Source of the DNA: CAKSHP01 sp045636325
GTDB lineage: Bacteria; Bacillota; Clostridia; UBA1381; UMGS1253
NCBI GenBank assembly: GCA_045636325.1
Contig: JAZTXH010000009.1
Coordinates: 62,001-126,000, forward strand
Length of the DNA: 64,000 bases
Direction: 5' to 3'
Below, in pieces: positions 17,648 through 25,512 of the stretch (its first letter is position 1; the number at the start of each line of letters is the position of its first letter). A program made the translations under genes and the position numbers. Under the pieces are notes generated by a model, which saw only the letters and a program-made list of their open reading frames with translations, ran no database searches and was not told the DNA's origin.

Positions 17648-18027
17648 TTCTCTGCCTCCGTTTTATTTTCTCCTTTTGCCTTTGTAAACTTATTAAAAAG
17701 AGGCAATATAAGAAACATCGCTACCACAACGCCAAGCCCCGCAACCAACGCAAGCACTCCGCCCTCCAAAGCTCTGATAACATTCTGTGATGCAGACATT
17801 GCAATAATGACAGGAATAAACATTTCCTTCCAAAAATCAAGACCCTTAGTATAATCCTTGGGTAAAAACTTATTTATCTTTTTGGAATTGGTCGCCATTA
17901 AAAGCAAAATCATCGCAAAACCTACTCCGCCGATATCAGAATTAAGTCCTGTTAAAAGCCCCAGTAGATTTCCTACAAATGAACCTATCAGCATACATCC
18001 GGCTAATAAAGCCACACCATAAATCAT
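17644..18027 (-). CDS. madL: Malonate transporter, MadL subunit
   Basis: The 127-residue membrane protein begins MIYGVALLAGCMLIGSFVG and contains IGGVGFAMILLLMA and AMSASQNVIRALEGG, characteristic of MadL. About four membrane segments are visible and the tail is charged. It is the first gene of a two-gene operon with its own promoter and a palindrome close to the start site, so the pair is probably regulated as a unit. Confidence 0.86.
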   Translation of the reverse strand: MIYGVALLAGCMLIGSFVGNLLGLLTGLNSDIGGVGFAMILLLMATNSKKINKFLPKDYTKGLDFWKEMFIPVIIAMSASQNVIRALEGGVLALVAGLGVVVAMFLILPLFNKFTKAKGENKTEAEK

Positions 18028-18069
18028 AACCTATTACTCCTTTGTTTAATTGATATATACTCCAATAAC

Positions 18070-18120
18070 GGAATATTATTCCTTGTGTTGTATTATAACA
18101 TATTATCTATTCTCCGTCAA
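18070..18120 (-). promoter_or_regulatory. madL promoter with adjacent palindromic operator candidate
   Basis: On the minus strand TTGACG and TATAAT are separated by 17 bases (18092-18120). Ten bases downstream of the -10 box lies a perfect 13-base palindrome, GGAATA-A-TATTCC (18070-18082), placed at or just after the likely start of transcription, where a repressor could act. Confidence 0.65.
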
Positions 18121-18169
18121 TACAATATTGCATTGTTTTTTTAATCCACATTATAAAACACTTTTTACC

Positions 18170-18202
18170 AAAAAGCCGACAATGCAAAAAAGCATATCGG
18201 CT
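18170..18202 (-). terminator. Terminator after rnc
   Basis: AGCCGATATGC and GCATTGTCGGCT pair around TTTTTT on the minus strand with a following T run. Confidence 0.8.
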
Positions 18203-18244
18203 CTGTGTTATATTTATTTCAGATTTGTGTTAGTGCATGCAAAA

Positions 18245-18937
18245 TCAGCTAATCTGTCCGAATTTTACAAGTGCCTTTCTGGCAGCATCCTGCTCCGCTT
18301 CTTTCTTGCTTTTACCCACACCGCGGCACAGGGGTTCGTCGTTTTTAAACGCTATAACATCAAACACCTTATCATGCTCAGGACCCGACTCGCCAGCAGT
18401 TTCATATCTTACATAATGACCATCTTTTTGAATATATTCCTGAAGTATGGTTTTAAAATCTTTAGTGTATTTTCCCTTTGATGCCATTTCAATCGATTTC
18501 TCAAGCTGATTTAATACCCATTTTTTAACAGCCTCAAAGCCTGAATCAAGATAAATTGATGCAATAACCGCCTCAAACGCATCCGATACAACAGATGCTC
18601 TGTTTCTGCCGCCCGTCATTTCTTCACCCTTACCAAGCAGAATATAATTTCCAAGGCCTATTCTGTCAGCCGCTTCTTTTAAAGACTGCTCGCAAACAAT
18701 TGCCGCACGCATTTTACTAAGCTCACCTTCAGGCTTAGTCGGACATCTCTCAAACAAACTGTGACCTATTATGAAATCTACAATAGCATCGCCCAAAAAC
18801 TCAAGTCTCTCATTTGACAATTCTTTTTTAATTCGCTTTTCATTTGCATAAGATGTATGAGTAAGCGCAGTTTTTAAAAGCTGCTTGTCTTTATAAACAT
18901 AGCCCATACTTTTTTCCAAAGCTTCAAAATCCTTCAT
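18245..18937 (-). CDS. rnc: Ribonuclease III
   Basis: Cleaves double-stranded RNA in rRNA and mRNA processing. The family signature NERLEFLGDAIVDFIIG is intact, including the acidic metal ligands, as is the later DAFEAVIASIYLDSGF. The C-terminal 70 residues form a double-stranded-RNA-binding domain (PLCRGVGKSKKEAEQDAARKAL contains its conserved helix). Length (230) is normal. It follows acpP as in many Firmicutes, but with two hairpins in the 193-base gap. Confidence 0.97.
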   Translation of the reverse strand: MKDFEALEKSMGYVYKDKQLLKTALTHTSYANEKRIKKELSNERLEFLGDAIVDFIIGHSLFERCPTKPEGELSKMRAAIVCEQSLKEAADRIGLGNYILLGKGEEMTGGRNRASVVSDAFEAVIASIYLDSGFEAVKKWVLNQLEKSIEMASKGKYTKDFKTILQEYIQKDGHYVRYETAGESGPEHDKVFDVIAFKNDEPLCRGVGKSKKEAEQDAARKALVKFGQIS

Positions 18938-19036
18938 ATTTCATCAACCTTTCAAAGATTGATTTAAATAATAAAAACCACCTTAAAATCAGATTTACTT
19001 TATTACTTAAATCAATATATAATTATATTTTTATAT

Positions 19037-19067
19037 AAAAAAAGACTTTCTTATGCAGAAAAGTCTT
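19037..19067 (-). terminator. Terminator between acpP and rnc
   Basis: AAGACTTTTC and GAAAGTCTT pair around a TGCATAA-like loop on the minus strand and are followed by seven T. Confidence 0.8.
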
Positions 19068-19087
19068 GCATCGTAAGAATAATCAAG

Positions 19088-19115
19088 CGGCATGGAGATA
19101 TATATCTCCATACCG
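19088..19115. repeat. 28-base near-perfect palindrome downstream of acpP
   Basis: The arms CGG(C/T)ATGGAGATAT and their complement meet at the centre with one mismatched pair. It stands 15 bases after the acpP stop and before the terminator at 19037-19067. It lacks its own T run, so an mRNA-end stabiliser or processing site is more likely than a terminator. Confidence 0.6.
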
Positions 19116-19130
19116 ATTTATTCCTATGAC

Positions 19131-19361
19131 TTAAATCTGGCTGTTAATGTAATTAACTGCATCAGCAACTGTTACAATGCCTTCTGTATCCTCATCAGGG
19201 AATTCAACATCAAACTCTTCCTCAACTGCCATAACAAGCTCAACAACATCCAAAGAATCAGCACCAAGATCATCTTTAAAAGAAGAATCCATTGTGATAA
19301 TATCTTCATCAACACCAAGCTGTTCAGAAATTATGTTTTTAATTTTTTCAAACACCATCAA
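19131..19361 (-). CDS. acpP: Acyl carrier protein
   Basis: The 76-residue acidic protein carries fatty-acid intermediates on a phosphopantetheine arm attached to the serine of the DSL motif (LGADSLDVVELVMAVEEEF). Length and composition are standard. It is preceded by GGAGGTGTG and its own promoter (19422-19450) with a palindrome in the leader, and lies downstream of plsX, which supplies acyl-phosphate from acyl-ACP. Confidence 0.97.
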   Translation of the reverse strand: MMVFEKIKNIISEQLGVDEDIITMDSSFKDDLGADSLDVVELVMAVEEEFDVEFPDEDTEGIVTVADAVNYINSQI

Positions 19362-19396
19362 AGCACACCTCCAAAATAAAATCTCCCCTTCAGGGC

Positions 19397-19450
19397 GATA
19401 CTTAAATTAAGTATCATAAATATTATGTATTATTACTTCCACGTTGTCAA
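19397..19450 (-). promoter_or_regulatory. acpP promoter and leader palindrome
   Basis: TTGACA and CATAAT with a 17-base spacer (19422-19450, minus strand). Six bases after the -10 box is a 19-base inverted repeat, GATACTTA-ATT-TAAGTATC (19397-19415). It resembles a repressor site near the start of transcription; whether a FapR-like regulator binds it is unknown, as the sequence does not match the known FapR box well. Confidence 0.65.
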
Positions 19451-19531
19451 GCAATTTTTATATCTAAATAAAATTTTTGGTGTTTTACACAATTATGTAA
19501 CAAAAACATATACAATTTATATATTTTTCTT

Positions 19532-20521
19532 CTACATTTCTTTTATGTTTTCTTCAATTTTTGCAAGCATTCCGCTTTCTATACATTTCTTAGCCTGAAG
19601 AATAGCATAATACACAGCCTTTTCCTTTGATGCCCCGTGACACTTTATAACGGGTGCCTTACATCCCAACAAAAGAGCGCCGCCATGCTCCTCATAATCC
19701 ATACGCTTTTTTAAATTCTTTATCTCACCTTTAATCAAAAGGGCAGCAAGCTTTGTTTTAATATTTGATAAAAGCATATCTCGCACGAGATTCATTGTCT
19801 GCATAGAAACGCCCTCTGTAAGCTTTAAAATCATATTTCCCGTAAACCCGTCAGCAACCACAACATCTGTGTTACCGTCAAACATTTCTCTGCCTTCCAC
19901 ATTTCCGGTAAAATTAATATCAAGCTCTTTTATTTCTTCATATGCCTTTTTTACAAGCTCATTTCCTTTATGAGCTTCTGCACCTATATTTGCAAGTGCA
20001 ACCTTAGGATTTTTTCTGCCTAAAACATTTTCCATATAAATGCTTCCCATCATTGCAAACTGTGCAAGATTTTGAGGTTTACAGTCTGCATTTGCACCGC
20101 AGTCTAAAAGTAATGCAGGCTTTTTCATAGTAGGAACAACGGGTGCCAGCGCAGGCCTTATAATGCCTTTCATTCTTCCAATCAATAAAATTCCCGATGC
20201 CAAAACCGCTCCTGTGCTTCCGCAGGCAACAAGTGCATCACCATTTCCCCCGCTTACTTCTTTTGCCGCAACCACGATTGATGCATCTTTTTTTCTTCTT
20301 ATAGCAATTGCGGGCTCTTCATCATTTGTGATAACCTCTGAAGCATTAATAATCTTTATATTACCTTTCTTAACTTCAAGTAATTTTAACTGCTCATTTA
20401 TCAGCTTTTCATCACCAACAAGAGTTATGCTGCATTCAAGCTCATTTGCAGCCCTGACCGCCCCTTTAACTTGCTCTGCCGGTGAAAAATCACCGCCCAT
20501 TACATCAAGTACAATATTCAT
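19532..20521 (-). CDS. plsX: Phosphate acyltransferase PlsX
   Basis: PlsX turns acyl-ACP into acyl-phosphate for glycerolipid synthesis. The 329-residue protein begins MNIVLDVMGGDFSPAEQVKG and contains ALVACGSTGAVLASG, ALLLDCGANADCKPQNL and VVADGFTGNMILKLTEG, all PlsX hallmarks. I use the ATG at 20521, which has GGGGAGG five bases before it, instead of the frame opening at 20542. A promoter lies at 20584-20612. Confidence 0.96.
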   Translation of the reverse strand: MNIVLDVMGGDFSPAEQVKGAVRAANELECSITLVGDEKLINEQLKLLEVKKGNIKIINASEVITNDEEPAIAIRRKKDASIVVAAKEVSGGNGDALVACGSTGAVLASGILLIGRMKGIIRPALAPVVPTMKKPALLLDCGANADCKPQNLAQFAMMGSIYMENVLGRKNPKVALANIGAEAHKGNELVKKAYEEIKELDINFTGNVEGREMFDGNTDVVVADGFTGNMILKLTEGVSMQTMNLVRDMLLSNIKTKLAALLIKGEIKNLKKRMDYEEHGGALLLGCKAPVIKCHGASKEKAVYYAILQAKKCIESGMLAKIEENIKEM

Positions 20522-20583
20522 AATATCCTCCCCGCTGCGCAATACTTTTTCATCACACAGTACATATTACTTTTAATAGATTA

Positions 20584-20612
20584 ATTTTATAACAATTTTT
20601 TATATTTGTCAA
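20584..20612 (-). promoter_or_regulatory. Promoter for plsX
   Basis: TTGACA, 17 bases, TAAAAT on the minus strand, 63 bases before the plsX start. Confidence 0.7.
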
Positions 20613-20642
20613 ATGAAAAGTGTGTTTTTATACTATAATCCA

Positions 20643-21335
20643 TTAAATTCCATCCTGATTCTGATTTTTTTCTCTTTTCCGCCAGGATATAAATCCGTAT
20701 GTATCATTTACAAAAAACATAACAAAACATGCAATCATTGGAAAATAAGAAAAATCTTTTATAGTTGCCAAAATCCAGAGCACTATTATAACTATATCGT
20801 TTGCCATATATCCCAAAGCATAGTATGAGCTTCTATAAAACACAAGAAGCGATGCAAAAAGGCTTGTAGCAACCGACAGCGTTGAAAACAAAAGATTTTC
20901 CGTTCCCAGAAATTTAAGTATATAATAAAATGCCCATGTTACAATAACGCTTAAACCACCTACGATGGCTTTTTGTTTTCGCCTAAGCTTGCTTATTTTA
21001 ACCTCGTTTCTTTCTTTACTGTATGGATTTTTAAGCCAGCTGACGGTCGCGGCAATCGCCGCCGGCATACTCATGCCAAGATATGTAATCATTTCGCCGT
21101 AATATTTCATTTTAAAAGAAACCACGGCATATAAAAAACAAAACACAATTAGCATAAACTGCCCCAAAACATCGCCTTTTGCCACAAAAACCAACGCTGA
21201 TGCACCAAGAACAGTACCAAAGGTTGTTATTATATTTCCGTCTGCCATAACATTTGATACTAAAACAACAACAATTGATATCACCAGCAGTATCCATTCC
21301 CCTTTTGTCAGATTTTTAAATGATTTTTTTATCAT
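20643..21335 (-). CDS. pnuC: PnuC-type nicotinamide riboside/NMN transporter
   Basis: A 230-residue membrane protein with about seven hydrophobic segments and the PnuC-like stretch KYYGEMITYLGMSMPAAIA followed by WLKNP, then a charged loop and a C-terminal half with SYFPMIACFVMFFVNDTYGF. PnuC proteins carry nicotinamide riboside for NAD salvage. No partner kinase is adjacent, and I did not see an NAD-sensing riboswitch in the short 5' region. Assignment to the family is good; the exact substrate is less certain. Confidence 0.75.
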   Translation of the reverse strand: MIKKSFKNLTKGEWILLVISIVVVLVSNVMADGNIITTFGTVLGASALVFVAKGDVLGQFMLIVFCFLYAVVSFKMKYYGEMITYLGMSMPAAIAATVSWLKNPYSKERNEVKISKLRRKQKAIVGGLSVIVTWAFYYILKFLGTENLLFSTLSVATSLFASLLVFYRSSYYALGYMANDIVIIVLWILATIKDFSYFPMIACFVMFFVNDTYGFISWRKREKNQNQDGI

Positions 21336-21365
21336 ATATACTCTCCCTTTTAAGTTCTATATAAA

Positions 21366-21415
21366 ATTAAAAACACCTCCGACATATAAAAAGATATATG
21401 CAGAAGGTGATTTTT
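21366..21415 (-). terminator. Terminator of the amino-acid ABC transporter operon
   Basis: CACCTTC-type arm pairs with GGAGGTG, extended by CATAT/ATATG, followed by TTTTTAATTTT on the minus strand, 9 bases after the ATPase stop. Confidence 0.75.
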
Positions 21416-21422
21416 GTACTTG

Positions 21423-22163
21423 TTAAAGTATACTTTGCAAGAATTGTTTTGTTCTCGGGCTTTGTGGATTTGTAAATATTTCTTCGGGAAGTCCCTGTTC
21501 TTCAATTGCGCCGTCACACATAAATATAACTCTGTCACCAACTTCTTTTGCAAAACCCATTTCGTGAGTTACCACAACCATTGTCATACCTTCTCTTGCA
21601 AGGCTTTTCATAACATCCAAAACCTCGCCAACCATTTCAGGGTCTAAAGCTGATGTAGGCTCATCAAACAGCATAACCTCAGGATTCATACAAAGAGCTC
21701 TTACTATTGCAACTCTCTGTTTCTGACCGCCTGAAAGCTGTGCAGGATAAGCATTAGCTCTGTCTTTTAAGCCAACTCTTTCCAAAAGCTTAAGCGCTTT
21801 TTCCTCAGCTTCTTCTTTTGAAAGCTTTAAAAGCTTCATTGGCGCAACCGTCATATTTTTTAAAATGGTCATATGCGGAAACAGATTAAACTGCTGAAAC
21901 ACCATTCCCATTTTCTGACGCATTTTGTTTATATCAGTTTTCGGGCTCATTATATCTATATCTTCAAAATAAATATGCCCGCCTGTAGGTTCCTCCAAGA
22001 GATTGAGTGACCTTAAAAATGTTGATTTTCCTGAACCTGACGGTCCGATAATAACAACAACCTCGCCTTTTTTTATTTCACAATTAACATTGTTAAGAGC
22101 ATGAATTGTTCCTTTAAAACATTTGGAAAGATTTTCTGTTCTGATTATAACATTATCGCTCAC
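21423..22163 (-). CDS. Polar amino-acid ABC transporter ATP-binding protein (GlnQ-like)
   Basis: The 246-residue ATPase powers amino-acid uptake. Walker A GPSGSGKST, Q-loop region MGMVFQQFNLFPHM, signature LSGGQKQRVAIVRAL, Walker B VMLFDEPTSALDPEM and the switch His in VVTHEMGF are all present. It overlaps the permease gene by 11 bases. Similarity is to GlnQ/ArtM-type proteins; the amino acid carried cannot be stated from the ATPase. Confidence 0.95.
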   Translation of the reverse strand: MSDNVIIRTENLSKCFKGTIHALNNVNCEIKKGEVVVIIGPSGSGKSTFLRSLNLLEEPTGGHIYFEDIDIMSPKTDINKMRQKMGMVFQQFNLFPHMTILKNMTVAPMKLLKLSKEEAEEKALKLLERVGLKDRANAYPAQLSGGQKQRVAIVRALCMNPEVMLFDEPTSALDPEMVGEVLDVMKSLAREGMTMVVVTHEMGFAKEVGDRVIFMCDGAIEEQGLPEEIFTNPQSPRTKQFLQSIL

Positions 22164-23541
22164 TGTTTCTCAATCTCCTTTCCAAAAGACTTACAAGCTT
22201 AGAAAGCACCAATACCATTACAAGATAAATTATTGCTGATGCAACAAGAGGCATAAACGGACTATAAGTAGCCGCGCGTATAGCATTTACAGAATACATC
22301 AAATCCCCAAGTCCGATGTAAAAAGCAATTGATGTTTCTTTAAGCAAGACAACAAACTCGTTTGCCAAGGCCGGTAAAACCGCTTTAAATGCCTGAGGGA
22401 ACACAACAAGATACATTGTCTGAATATAATTAAAACCAAGACTTCTGCCTGCCTCTGTCTGACCTTCATCGACACTCATAATACCACCACGCACAATTTC
22501 TGCTACATATGCACCTGAGTTTAAACCAAAGCACACCACCGCAGAAAGAAATTTATCAACCCCTGCCGGCATAAATATTACAAAATATATAATCATTATC
22601 TGTACTACAACCGGTGTACCTCTTATTACAGTAAGATAAAGCTCCATTATCCAATTTAAAATATTTAAGATAATTCCTGGTTTTGATGTTTTTATATGTG
22701 TGCAACGAATAAATGCAACAATAAAACCAAGCACAATACCTATAATAAGCGAAAAAAATGTAAGCTTAATTGTGGTCCACAAGCCAGTAAGTACAGTTTT
22801 CCATCTGTCATACTCGATAAAGTTTCTTATAAAATCACTTTTGATTTTGTTTATAAATCTTCCAAACCAGCCAGAAGTATCAGGTTTTTCAGCCTCAAAC
22901 TTAGCATCTATACACTGAATAAAGCCTTTTTTAATATTGCCTGATTCAAGATGTTTTTCGGTTTGTGCTCCGCTCTCATCAGTTACAGTTACGCTTTTAA
23001 TTTCACTTACCTCATTTTTAACATCTATAATACCGCCATATACCGCATTAACCGCTTCTTCAGATGAATAAACAACAAGCCCCTGCTTTGTGTCATATAG
23101 CACAATCGAAATATTCTCTTTTATTTCTTTTGCACCTCTTAAAAGCTCAACTATCGGCTGTTCAAACTCCATTTTAAAATCCAAAGCAGACTTAAACATT
23201 GTGCTATTTTTCTTTTTAGCATCGCTTGCCATGAACTTATTGTAATCAGATGACAACGCTTCATGAACATCAATGGTAGAAACGCTGCAGTCTAAAATAA
23301 TATCCTTTTCTGTGCCATATTTGACAGAATTAACTGTTATATTATTTTTTTCAGCAATAAGCTTAAGAGCCTTTTTTGCGCCCGCCATACTGTCAAATGC
23401 ATTATTTACAAAAATTTCGACATCCTGTTTTGAAATTTCTCCGGCTCGTGTCTGACTTAAAACCGCAAAAATGCATCCGCCTATAATTGTCAGCACCAAA
23501 ACAACAGCAACCACAATCGCAGTTATTTTCTTCTTTGTCAT
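22153..23541 (-). CDS. Amino-acid ABC permease with an added N-terminal extracytoplasmic domain
   Basis: The 462-residue protein is about twice the length of a normal polar amino-acid permease. A first membrane helix (residues about 7-29) is followed by about 200 hydrophilic residues, predicted outside the cell, that match no binding-protein motif I recognise. From about residue 245 a standard permease domain begins (GLWTTIKLTFFSLIIGIVLGF), with the EAA loop around GGIMSVDEGQTEAGRSLGF and later PALANEFVVLLKETSIAFYIG. A separate lipoprotein substrate-binding protein is encoded upstream, so this extra domain is not simply a fused receptor. Confidence 0.9.
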   Translation of the reverse strand: MTKKKITAIVVAVVLVLTIIGGCIFAVLSQTRAGEISKQDVEIFVNNAFDSMAGAKKALKLIAEKNNITVNSVKYGTEKDIILDCSVSTIDVHEALSSDYNKFMASDAKKKNSTMFKSALDFKMEFEQPIVELLRGAKEIKENISIVLYDTKQGLVVYSSEEAVNAVYGGIIDVKNEVSEIKSVTVTDESGAQTEKHLESGNIKKGFIQCIDAKFEAEKPDTSGWFGRFINKIKSDFIRNFIEYDRWKTVLTGLWTTIKLTFFSLIIGIVLGFIVAFIRCTHIKTSKPGIILNILNWIMELYLTVIRGTPVVVQIMIIYFVIFMPAGVDKFLSAVVCFGLNSGAYVAEIVRGGIMSVDEGQTEAGRSLGFNYIQTMYLVVFPQAFKAVLPALANEFVVLLKETSIAFYIGLGDLMYSVNAIRAATYSPFMPLVASAIIYLVMVLVLSKLVSLLERRLRNSER

Positions 23542-23580
23542 TTTTATATAAACCTACCTCTCTTTTTTATACCTAAAAAG

Positions 23581-23676
23581 TATCAAGCAGTTATTTTAAC
23601 CGCAAATTTTTTTACATCTAAAATAACAGCTTGATAAATACAGTGTAAAAGCAGGCGAATGCTCGCCTGCTTTTAC
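23581..23676 (-). promoter_or_regulatory. Two tandem hairpins between the binding-protein and permease genes
   Basis: Reading from the binding-protein stop: first a perfect 14-base stem with a 4-base loop (23645-23676), then an 18-base stem with one mismatch and a 20-base A/T-rich loop (23581-23636) followed by CTTTTTAGG. They may end most transcripts after the binding-protein gene or protect its 3' end, making the binding protein more abundant than the permease. Confidence 0.65.
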
Positions 23677-23694
23677 GGCCGTATATATCCGTTA

Positions 23695-24498
23695 TTATTC
23701 AGCTTTAATGTATTTTGCGATAATTTCGTCAATTATGCCTTCAGCCGTAAGCTTTTCAAGCGCTTTGTTAACGTCAGCCAAAAGATCAGCGTTATCCTTT
23801 GAAATTGCGATAGCGTAGTCTTCTACTGCATATTCTGTTTCAAGAATCTTTAGACCTTCATTTTCAGCAACAAATGCTTTTGCAGGCTCATTATCAATGA
23901 TAACTGCGTCAACGTCGCCGCCCTTAAGCGCTATAACAGCATCTGCACCCTTGCCATAACTTGTAACGTTTTCTTCGCCAAAATCATCCTTTGAGTACAT
24001 ATCGCCTGTTGTGCCAAGCTGTGTACCAATCTTTTTACCTGCTAAATCGTCAATAGATGCGATTTCGGAATCTTCAGGCACGATAACAACCTGTACACCT
24101 GTAGCATAGCTTGAAGAGAAATCAACTTCCTTCAAACGCTCTTCATTAACAGTCATACCTGCGATACCCATATTAACTTCGCCCTGAACAACGGAAGTGA
24201 TGATTGAATCAAATTCCATATCAACAATTTCCAATGTAGCGCCAAGCTCAGAAGCAATAGCGTTAGCAATCTCAACATCAATACCTACAAACTTTTCGCC
24301 CTCTTTGTATTCATAGGGAGGGAAAGCAGCATTTGTACCCATCTTCAACACATCGTAAGTACCAATGTAACCATTAGCGTCTGCTTCAGGAGCAGGAGTC
24401 TCTATAACAGGAGCCTCAGTCTCACCGCAAGCAGTAAAGCAGCAAACTGACATTACAACTGCCAATACCAATGCACATACCTTTAAAAACTTTTTCAT
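23695..24498 (-). CDS. Amino-acid ABC transporter substrate-binding lipoprotein
   Basis: The 267-residue protein starts with a lipoprotein signal (MKKFLKVCALVLAVVMSVCC, then FTAC as lipobox), a short linker, and a family 3 solute-binding domain (LKMGTNAAFPPYEYKEGEKF, GIDVEIANAIASELG, MGIAGMTVNEERLKEVDFSS). It is anchored outside the membrane and delivers a polar amino acid to the permease. It is the first gene of the operon, with a strong promoter and operator-like repeats upstream. Confidence 0.95.
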   Translation of the reverse strand: MKKFLKVCALVLAVVMSVCCFTACGETEAPVIETPAPEADANGYIGTYDVLKMGTNAAFPPYEYKEGEKFVGIDVEIANAIASELGATLEIVDMEFDSIITSVVQGEVNMGIAGMTVNEERLKEVDFSSSYATGVQVVIVPEDSEIASIDDLAGKKIGTQLGTTGDMYSKDDFGEENVTSYGKGADAVIALKGGDVDAVIIDNEPAKAFVAENEGLKILETEYAVEDYAIAISKDNADLLADVNKALEKLTAEGIIDEIIAKYIKAE

Positions 24499-24531
24499 TT
24501 TAAAAACGCCTCCGTTTTAATAAAATTTTTA

Positions 24532-24587
24532 GGATAAATATTTTATCCGACTGCGATTAGTTTATCATAATAAACTAATTATGTCAA
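24532..24587 (-). promoter_or_regulatory. Promoter with two inverted repeats upstream of the binding-protein gene
   Basis: TTGACA, 17 bases, TAAACT on the minus strand (24559-24587). The -10 box lies inside a perfect 9-base inverted repeat TTAGTTTAT/ATAAACTAA with a 4-base centre (24557-24578). A second repeat, GGATAAA-TAT-TTTATCC, sits at 24532-24548, just downstream. Both are good repressor-site candidates. Confidence 0.7.
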
Positions 24588-24674
24588 TATCTTATCTGAA
24601 ATAATTATTCATAAATTTTGTATAACTATTCATTTTTTATTTCTATCGAACAGGCTGTTACATTTTGCATTATA

Positions 24675-25478
24675 TTAATCTTTTATATTAAGAAACCTGT
24701 AAGCATTTTTATAAAAAACATTTTCCGTTTCTTCTTTTGTAAGGTTTAATCGGTCAAAATAAGAAAATTCAAGCTCATAATCAGACAACGGGTAATCAGT
24801 GCCGAAAAGCACCTTATCTGACCCATGGGCACGAAGCAACCTTAAAAACCTTTCATCTCCTATCTCAAAGAGGGCGCTTGAGGTGTCAAAATAAACATCC
24901 CTGCCAACTAAATATTCTTCTGCCAAGTCCCACATAAACACTCCGCCCATATGAGCCGCAACAGCTCGCATCTCAGGCATTTTATCAAGCACCCTTGCAA
25001 GTCTTTTCGGACTTGAAGAATCAACATTTCTGTCACCCATATGGAAAAGTATTGGAAGGTCGTTTTTCACAATTTCTTCATACACAAACATCATTTTATC
25101 ATCATCAATATTAAAGCCCTGAAAATCGTTGTGCAGTTTTATTCCACGAAGACCAAGCTCTTTTATTCTTTTTATTTCTTCTTTATAATTATCAAAATCC
25201 CTGTGCATTGCACCAAATCCGATTAATCTTTCAGGTGCGGTGTCTACTGTTTTTTTTACATAAGTGTTAATATCTTCAACCTGAGTCGGCTTTGTTGCCA
25301 CTGCGTGAATTACCATTTTATCAATATCTGCCAAAATCGCCTTTTTATAAATCACATCAAATGTGCCGTTTGAAATTGCCGGCATTGAATAATACCTTAC
25401 CAGATTTTCAGTTGCTTTAACTGCAATTTTATCTGCAAATGCATGCACATGAAAATCCACAACCTTACTGCCTCTCAT
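24675..25478 (-). CDS. Amidohydrolase-family (TIM-barrel) metal-dependent hydrolase
   Basis: The 267-residue protein begins MRGSKVVDFHVHAFADKIA, with the HxH metal motif, then GIKLHNDFQG, LPILFHMGDRN, AAHMGGVFMWDLA and VLFGTDYPLSD, supplying the remaining metal ligands of an amidohydrolase-2-type enzyme. I chose the ATG at 25478, with AAGGAA eight bases before it, over a TTG at 25499. It follows hemW by 34 bases. Decarboxylation or hydrolysis are both possible in this family; the substrate is unknown. Confidence 0.85.
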   Translation of the reverse strand: MRGSKVVDFHVHAFADKIAVKATENLVRYYSMPAISNGTFDVIYKKAILADIDKMVIHAVATKPTQVEDINTYVKKTVDTAPERLIGFGAMHRDFDNYKEEIKRIKELGLRGIKLHNDFQGFNIDDDKMMFVYEEIVKNDLPILFHMGDRNVDSSSPKRLARVLDKMPEMRAVAAHMGGVFMWDLAEEYLVGRDVYFDTSSALFEIGDERFLRLLRAHGSDKVLFGTDYPLSDYELEFSYFDRLNLTKEETENVFYKNAYRFLNIKD

Positions 25479-25512
25479 TTTCTTATTTCCTTCTTTCAAT
25501 TACATAAACCTT

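Noticed and set aside
19397..19415. FapR box in the acpP leader
   Set aside because: The palindrome does not match the known TTAGTACC-type core well enough to name the regulator.
21336..21422. NAD-sensing riboswitch before pnuC
   Set aside because: The gap is short and its structure is explained by the terminator of the upstream ABC operon.
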